Assembly (NCBI GenBank): GCA_009823395.1
Contig: CM020502.1
Coordinates: forward strand, 3,343,001-3,407,000
Length of the DNA: 64,000 bases
DNA from: Thamnaconus septentrionalis
Taxonomy: Eukaryota > Chordata > Actinopteri > Tetraodontiformes > Monacanthidae
Direction of reading: 5' to 3'
The position numbers were made by a program, and so were the translations under genes. Below are positions 55,772-64,000 of this stretch, in pieces. Within the stretch, counting starts at the first letter, position 1. Each line of letters begins with the position of its first letter. The notes under the pieces were generated by a model. The model was given only the letters and a program-made list of their open reading frames with translations, was not told the DNA's origin and did no database searches.

Positions 55772-57320
55772 GGGGGGGCTCCCCGCTGCTGCTGTCAAAA
55801 TACAGAAGAGTGGACAGGCCGTGCAATTCAGAAGGTCATGTAATCGTAACCCCTCCCCAACAGTGACCGGAGGGACCGATGCACTCTGCACTGCACACCC
55901 ATTGTTGTCTTGTAAAAGAGCTGTAGGTGATAGCATGATGGCCCGTGGCCCACCACATCAATGCAAATCGGATAACAGGGATGATTTACTGCCGTCTCTG
56001 CTGGCTCGACCGCTTTTGTCGAACTATTGGTTGGCTTGACTGCAGTGTTTTTTTTGTCCAAAAACTCCAGATTTCATGCAAGTAATGAGTTATATTTGTA
56101 TACTAAATTGAGGATAAAAAAGAGGCTTATCAAGACACAGATAACCAAAGATAGATTCGTTAGATAGATTTTTACAAATATCATATGCACTCGTGAAATA
56201 ACATGCCATACCTCATGAAGCCACTGAGTGTCGCTCTCAGGCTTAAGATCAAGTCCCGCAGTTTCAGCGCTGCAAAACCCCCTGCGCCGACTACGGGTGG
56301 TTATAAACGCGTAAGACACAGCACAAACAATCTCTCATAAACTGTAACATAAATAAAAGAATCAAAATGCTGAATCTAGACATTTGTGAAGCACGATATT
56401 CACATTACGCGATTATCTTTTGAATAAACGTTAAATTACTTTTTCATTGCATCCAACGATTTATGTTTAATCTACTGCATTTGATCTATTCACGCATTTA
56501 TTAATAAGCAGTAAAAAATTAAAAAATAAAATAATGCAATGTGTCTCTTTTGAACAATGGTTTCATAATCTTCAATCATGTGAAGGGAAAGTTGAATTAC
56601 CACTAGGCTAATCAAATGATTGCTAAGCCGGACGAAGTGTCTTTTCTTTTCCGAGAAAAAGAGGAGCTGGGGGATATAAAATGTTATTTTACTAAGCGCT
56701 TGTTCTATACATATTCTGGTACTCACACCAACTATACGTAATACATTAGATTCAATATTGGAATGATGTCAAGTAAGTCATGCAAAGAACAGAATATCAT
56801 CGGTTGCTTAAAATTAAATAATATGAACTGCACACTATAATTGCGTACATTCAAAATGTGATTGTAGGCACTCTGATCAAAAACTGCATTGCAAAACGAA
56901 TATTATAAGTTTCAGGTCTCCTTTATTTCTGCATCAAGTTTTAATGTGTAGGCATAAAAGGAAACAGACTAATACAATAAAACTAAATAGGTGCTAGATT
57001 GATACAAATGTGCGTGAAGAAAATAGCACAACATCAACATAAATATTGTCTCGAAAAACAATGTAGAAGTCGTAAAAAGAAACATTTTAAAATGAAGTTA
57101 TTTAATAAAGGAATTGAACAGTATGAACGTATGACTGCAATTTGCGACTTTTACTTTGAAAAATGAAACCGGACATACGACTCAGTTAGCATTGACACTT
57201 GGCTACGCCTACAATGACGGAACCACATAGGCGGGTGTCTGGCTAACAAGTCAACACAATATCGGCTTCTCCACTCGCACTGGAGAGCATTTTGTACACA
57301 TTACAGTTCGCGTTGTACTC
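55765..57320. other. Intergenic, nothing recognised
   Basis: AT-rich DNA between the ZDHHC17 5' end and the CpG-rich segment at 57.3 kb. No repeats with clear ends and no coding signal. Confidence 0.6.
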
Positions 57321-57549
57321 TTTAAACTTAAGTCGTGGAGCGTCGACATGACGTTCATGGGTTGAGGAGGACGTCGGCCGTTGCCATATGACGCGGAAAG
57401 CCGGTGGAGTAACATTTCGAAACGTCGTCCGCTAACAGTTAGCAGGCGGACAAAACGCCCCGTGGGGAACTGACGGAGTATATACAGCCAGCGTCATCCG
57501 TCGGCGAACCAGTCACACGACCTTCCGGGAGACCCCATGCGAAGTGCAG
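57320..57549 (+). promoter_or_regulatory. Candidate divergent CpG promoter and first exon
   Basis: CpG-dense DNA with CRE-like motifs (tgacgttca near 57350, gacgtc nearby) ends at a consensus donor GTGCAG/gtacgt at 57549/57550. It would be a noncoding exon on the plus strand. In humans the gene divergent from ZDHHC17 is OSBPL8, so this may be its first exon. No downstream coding exon is present in the window, so this is inference. Confidence 0.35.
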
Positions 57550-57979
57550 GTACGTCTCAAGAAATAAATCAAATAGCTAAATAAAAGCAATGCAACCGGA
57601 CAAACATGACGCTTCCTCCCGCCATCCTATCGCCTACTTCAGTGTCTTTTTCAACTCTGCTAACTGGTTGCTAATTCGACGGGTGCGTCTTGTTCGGACT
57701 TGACAGCCGACAGACAGCGGCTCTGCAGTGGAACGGTGCGTACTATTACGTAATGAAGCAGAGGAGGTGGTGGATGGGGGGTGAGGGGGTTAGCTGACTG
57801 AGCTTCGGGTATATCAGTTCCCCCCTACCCCCCCTTTTTTACCCCTCCCCCCATGCGCTCGCCGTGCACGTCCTTGCGCTTTGCGTCCTTTCCGCGTCCT
57901 CTCAATGCGGGCGGATGAGCATGTCGAGAAGGAGGCATGTGCTTTATTTTGATTTCCTGCAGCCATGTTGGGAAGATGT

Positions 57980-58041
<62 letters not shown>
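57980..58041. repeat. (GT)n microsatellite
   Basis: About 30 uninterrupted GT units. Confidence 0.97.
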
Positions 58042-58044
<3 letters not shown>

Positions 58045-58662
58045 GGGGGGTGCCAGTGCAGGAAATGTTGTCGCTGTCTTATCTTGCCATGCTGACATCA
58101 TCCTCGATCATATGATGCTGCTGCTGCTGCCACGGTGCCCGCGGGCCCTCCATCCGCTCCCTGTTACACTTTAACCCGGCAGCCCCTCCCTCTCCCCCCT
58201 CCTCCTCCTTCCCCACCAAGTTGACGTACAAGTCGTACAAGTCAGACAAGGGATGCGTCCCCCAGGTCCTGCGCCATTTGTCTCCGGATATTCGGACTGA
58301 GGCCTTCATATCACCCACCTCGTGACTGTCTTTTTGTAATCGCTCGTAAAAGCGCTCTTTAAAGTGCCTTCCAGGGACATATTTTCTAACTGTGAAGGGG
58401 GTGGAAAAAATGAAGTGAAACAATACAACCCCCGCCATGCAAAATGCTTTACCAATGCTTCGTAGTTCCTTTTTAATTTACCTTTAAAGGGCAAAGGCTA
58501 CGTTTTGTGTGATGACAGAAACACATGGTGTCTGACTCGGAGCCTTGTGATGTCACAAGGGGCGATGACACCTCTCCCAGGCTGGTGACAGCCACTGCAA
58601 GTGCCTATAAATAGAAGGCTAAGAATGTTTTTTTTAAAGAAAAAAAAATGTGTGTATAAATA

Positions 58663-59060
<398 letters not shown>

Positions 59061-59599
59061 TGTATATACTTATGTATAATTTTGATTTGATTGATCCAAA
59101 AAGGATGGAATTGATTGCTTCACTGATGTCCAGACTGGAAAATCCACTACTGTAGGTGAGAAAGTGGGTATAATGCATTTCCAATGTGAAAATTACACAG
59201 TGCAAGTCATGACAAACCTGCAATGGGCCCACGGATCTTCAGTGATCACGGTCATCTACTCCACCACACTTTTTCTTTTTGCCCAGCGTGGCCCTTTTTC
59301 TGTCCCAGCCCACTCACGCACTATATTTACATGTTTTCCACACTGGCACCTATTTGCATGTTAATGTCACACATCCCTTGTGGAGCCCTCGGGGCGGCGT
59401 GGCCGTCACAACGGCAGAGTCGCAAGAGGCGCGGTGCCTCATTTGCCAGCCAAATGTTCTGTTCTGCCCTCTCTTGAACTGTCGCATGCCTCACCCCCCA
59501 CCATGTTCCCACGCCTGGCTGCGCACTTTCGCATTTGAATGTAGAATTGTATTTTGGGCATGAAGAGTTTGTGGTCTTGGGTGGTGGAACACATATTTT

Positions 59600-59788
59600 G
59601 TTGTAATGCTTTTGTTCATTTTCAATTACCATTAAAGCTCATGTTTTCTAGTACATATCCCATGATATATTTCCCCCCCCTATGAGGTGGGTCACCAAAA
59701 CACTCCATCCATCTGCTGCTGCTCCGGCCCCTCCGTCACATTTTAAAACCCATTGTGGCCCACCAGTCAAAACGTTTGCCCAGCCCTG
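59600..59788 (+). mobile_element. hAT-like family C fragment (3' end)
   Basis: Shares 'tgttcattttcaatta', 'gaggtgggtcaccaaaacac' and 'ccatccatctgct' with 39430-39540 and ends gtttgcccagccctgg. The 5' part is missing. Confidence 0.75.
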
Positions 59789-60639
59789 GTTTATTACATC
59801 CAGGGCAGCGTGTCCACATTTACAGCCACAAGCCATAAGCGGTCTATGTACCTGTGGTGTGCTCATGTGTTCATGTGCGTACATAGGAAAAGTGTAGCAT
59901 GTTTGTCAGGCTACAGTAGCAGGATATTGTGTGTGTCTTTTGCCGTCACGGTTTGCTGGGCACAAAACCATTTGTCTGTCAGCCTGATGCTCTTTGAATA
60001 CCTAAAATGAACAGCTCTCGTCATCGTCTGTTAATCGGAAAGTATCAGTATCAGGCCAGCTGATTTTTTTTCCCAAACGAAGTTGGTTTCTCCGTGTGAA
60101 AACGGCCCCGCTCATGGTGAGAAAAGATCCGACCTGAGAGCCATCCAACTGTATGATCCTACAAATGATCACACTGAATTTTGAACTTTCAGCATTTAGA
60201 ATGTCTTGTATTTGCTAATTTTCTCATTTCAATAAATATTTTTTTTTAGTGCAACACATTTATTGTTGCCCTTTCAAAAACCAGATCGGAACACACAGAT
60301 GAGATTAGATTCCACGAACAGGAGCGCAAGACAGATGCCTGCTGTTTGCCCGATTGCGTAACCCAATGGCGTCCAATCTCCTCCTTTGCAAAAACACGAT
60401 TGCTCCTCTTATCTCGTGGTTTACATGCGCAAAATCTGACAACGCGAGCGTCTTTTTGCATGATCGGTTCAAGGCGCCGCGCTTCAGTTTCGAGCCACAA
60501 GGCCATTTTAAAGGCCATTTTAAAGGTCATTTGTATTTTGTACAGCATTCTTTTGCGCAACAATCATGATATGCGTTTAGTTGTTTTTTTTTACACAGGA
60601 CGTAGTTTAAACTTTTAGGTAAACACTAGAAAACTACTG

Positions 60640-60730
60640 ACCTATATAGAACTCTATGTATATATGTGGATACATAGAGTATATGTGTTTATATATACAG
60701 TATGTGTGTATATGTTTATGTATATATATA

Positions 60731-60804
<74 letters not shown>

Positions 60805-61028
60805 ATGTGTATTTATATGTTATATATACATGCATACATTTATATATATGTGCATGTATATATCTATATGTATATTGATGTATATTGATGTATAGATATA
60901 TACATATACACATACACGCACATATGTGTGTGTGTATATATACACATAAATATATGCATGTGTATATATACACATGCATATTTTCATATATATAGACATG
61001 TGAATATATATATGGATATGCATGTATG
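60640..61028. repeat. TA/TG/CA-rich microsatellite tract
   Basis: Mixed TA, TG and CA dinucleotides, pure (TA)n at about 60733-60791, ending where the Tc1-like element begins. Confidence 0.95.
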
Positions 61029-61030
61029 TA

Positions 61031-61895
<865 letters not shown>

Positions 61896-62037
61896 TACAT
61901 ACATATATAGATACATACAGACATACATGTCTATATGTATATATATAATGTATATATATATATATGGAATAGAGATGCATAGATATGTACACACACACAC
62001 ACACATATATGTGTATATGTATATATATATATTACAC
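61896..62037. repeat. TA/CA microsatellite
   Basis: Alternating TA, CA and TG dinucleotides just right of the Tc1-like element, probably the same tract that the element inserted into. Confidence 0.9.
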
Positions 62038-62519
62038 ATTAATGCTTATTTTCATAATGCTAAAGGCCTTGCAAAGTAAAGTCTTTTAAAACGGCTCCCA
62101 TGACGCGATGGCTCGTCCACCTTTGGCTGTGATATTCCCACCATGTGCGGATGTCACACTTCTCCTCAAACGACCACAGCGGCCAGGTCGGAGCGTCAGA
62201 GCTTCATCATCTCCTCAGCCGGTCCTCTCGGGCCTCTGGCTGTGCCGCTCTGCCCAAATCCATTCATCGCCTCTGACAAATGCCAGCTGCGCTCAAAGCG
62301 AAAGTCACTCTCCCAGTCAGCGCGGATCCGTCCGTCCATCCACCGGCAGCAACGCGATCCAGGTTATACACAGCGAGTTGGGACAGCTCCACGGCCTTCG
62401 TCACCACCCTGGGAAAAAAACCCAAAAACCTCTCGTCTTTAATCCCTTAATCATGCTGTTACCATTTTTATTCCATTGCTTTAAATACCTGCGGCTCCAG
62501 GTGGCCCGGCGATCTATGG

Positions 62520-63056
62520 CAAGGATGTCAAACCCAAATACACAGTGGGGCCAAAATTTCAAACTTGGACAAAGTCGCGGGCCAACATTGATTTTATTGA
62601 AAAAATCTTCCTCCAGATAGAACAGTGAGTGAACCTTTTTATATGGACCCAAGCAACCTAAATATGGAACAAGCAAAGCTTAATACTATACAGTGAATAA
62701 CTTCATGTTGCACACATGCAAAATCAAATTTCAAACTAAATGAAAGCTCATCAAATTAAATACAATTTAAATAAAAAACGTATGCCTCTTTTTTTACTTG
62801 CAGCCTCCTGATAAATTTCAACAATACAATTTTCTACACGCTAATACGAAATTCAAAAATAAAATAACAACGATAAACCAATCAAGTCATTATAACGTCC
62901 TTCAGTGAACGTCCTGTTCTAAATGAGCAGAGCATTCTTGGATTTGTAGTATTTACGCTACATGTGTTCTATATTACCGGCGGGTCATAGTAGGGATTTG
63001 GTATTGCCTCACGGGCCAAAAATAATTCCACTGCGCGCCAGAGTTTGACACCTATG
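62520..63056 (+). mobile_element. hAT-like element, family A, near-complete copy
   Basis: Begins caaggatgtcaaacccaa and ends gagtttgacacctatg. Flanks ATCTATGG/ATCTTCGG match at 6 of 8. The ZNF143-like site is at 62932-62951 (minus, one change). Confidence 0.88.
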
Positions 63057-64000
63057 ATCTTCGGGTACCTCGAGGATAAACTGAGCTAAACAAACAAGAC
63101 AAACCGTCAGCTTGCAGCTGTCCACGCTGTTGAAGGGCCCAGTTTGGTGAATGTTGTGTCAGCCTCGCACCAGGTCCAGCCCGGAGCAGGATGTGTTATT
63201 TGATGAAAAGAGCACGGGCACGTCGAAGCCTTCATGAATGTCCAGGCTCATTAAGATAAAGAGGCCTCGATTCAGGTGGTCGGTGAACCTTACCGTCGCC
63301 TCACCCCCCACCCCACTCATCAGCCACCTCCTCTGTCACAGAGTGAATTGCTGATTTTGTTATCGTGCATAATAAGTGAAATCCGTGGTTTTATTTTATT
63401 CTTGTTTTAAGCCAAGATTATTGTTACGGCATGTCGTATATAAAGCTGCTAAATTTCAATGCACACTAAGACTAGCTGCATTTCCACACGATGCCGTCGC
63501 CCTATATTTCTCTTAAACCGTTTTTTCCTTCACTTCCCTCGATTGTGCACCGGGTCGAAACCGACGACCTCTAAAATGTCTCGTGACTCACGCCTTGATG
63601 GGCGGTCGTGTGATGGTTACAGGGCAACTGAGCGTGAAGCCACCACTAGTGGGATCGCCTGGTCACCTGTAAGGCCCCACAGAATCCCTCCTAACATCGT
63701 TGACCCGCACTGACACCGATCCACATCTGGTCACTTCTGATACTTTTCTGACACCAGAGCTCTGCTTCAGAGCTTTGCTTTAATGTTATTGGGACTGAGC
63801 CCGCGAACAAGACCAGTTCCGTTGAGTTCAAAGGAATGGGTCTTTCACTATGGGTCGCATTTCACCACAGTTAAGTTTGAGATGATGGATGGATGGCATC
63901 TGGAGGTGAACATAGGTCAGAAAAGGAGGTTAGGAAAGCATGAAATCTAACTGTAGGGTTTTCATATTGATTGTCAACATTTGTTCAATTTCAAGACTGT
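63057..64000. other. Terminal flank, nothing recognised
   Basis: No exon, RNA gene or bounded repeat seen. An 84-codon frame at 63459-63713 has no recognisable domain. Confidence 0.6.

Noticed and set aside
62108..62620. 170-codon open frame
   Set aside because: Runs into a hAT element and has no domain or homologue I recognise.

Overview
The window is genomic DNA from a vertebrate, almost certainly a ray-finned (teleost) fish. Genes are intron-rich with GT-AG splice sites, intergenic DNA is full of dinucleotide microsatellites, and the repeats are of fish type (several hAT families, a Tc1-like element, a CR1/L2/Rex1-like LINE fragment, a PIF/Harbinger-like element). Three protein-coding genes can be reconstructed exon by exon: E2F7 (+), CSRP2 (+) and ZDHHC17/HIP14 (-). 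The human genome has the same neighbours in the same relative orientation (ZDHHC17 and CSRP2 convergent, CSRP2 and E2F7 co-directional), so this is a conserved synteny block.

Layout. 1-2580: upstream flank with repeats and a microsatellite. About 2590-13340: E2F7, with a CpG-rich CCAAT promoter, one noncoding exon, 12 coding exons and a long 3' UTR. It encodes an atypical E2F repressor with two DNA-binding domains. Exon 11 contains a one-base frame discrepancy. 13350-19242: intergenic, repeats only. 19243 to about 27670: CSRP2, five coding exons for a complete 193-residue double-LIM protein, with a noncoding first exon not located. 27670-30749: shared 3' region between convergent CSRP2 and ZDHHC17. 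30750-55639: ZDHHC17, 17 coding exons on the minus strand that join exactly into 622 codons plus stop: ankyrin repeats, membrane segments and a DHHC palmitoyltransferase core with catalytic Cys457. About 55300-57760: two CpG-rich segments, one at the ZDHHC17 start and one at 57320-57549 that looks like a divergent first exon on the plus strand (OSBPL8 would be expected from human gene order, but no coding exon is seen). 57780-64000: microsatellites, a very long (TA)n tract, a dead Tc1-like element and a hAT copy.

The genes are not an operon. They are independent genes: a cell-cycle repressor, a cytoskeletal/nuclear LIM adaptor and a Golgi palmitoyltransferase, kept together by ancestry.

The most interesting signals are in ZDHHC17 splicing. 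One intron (35546-38015) is a U12-type AT-AC intron with near-perfect 5' splice site and branch-point motifs. Exon 4, an in-frame cassette carrying the substrate-binding Trp120, has a (TG)n tract where a polypyrimidine tract should be. The exon 6 donor lies inside a (GT)n repeat. I also note a hAT family present six times, four copies of which carry a sequence resembling the ZNF143/THAP11 promoter motif. I see no clear sign of a wholly new biological system.
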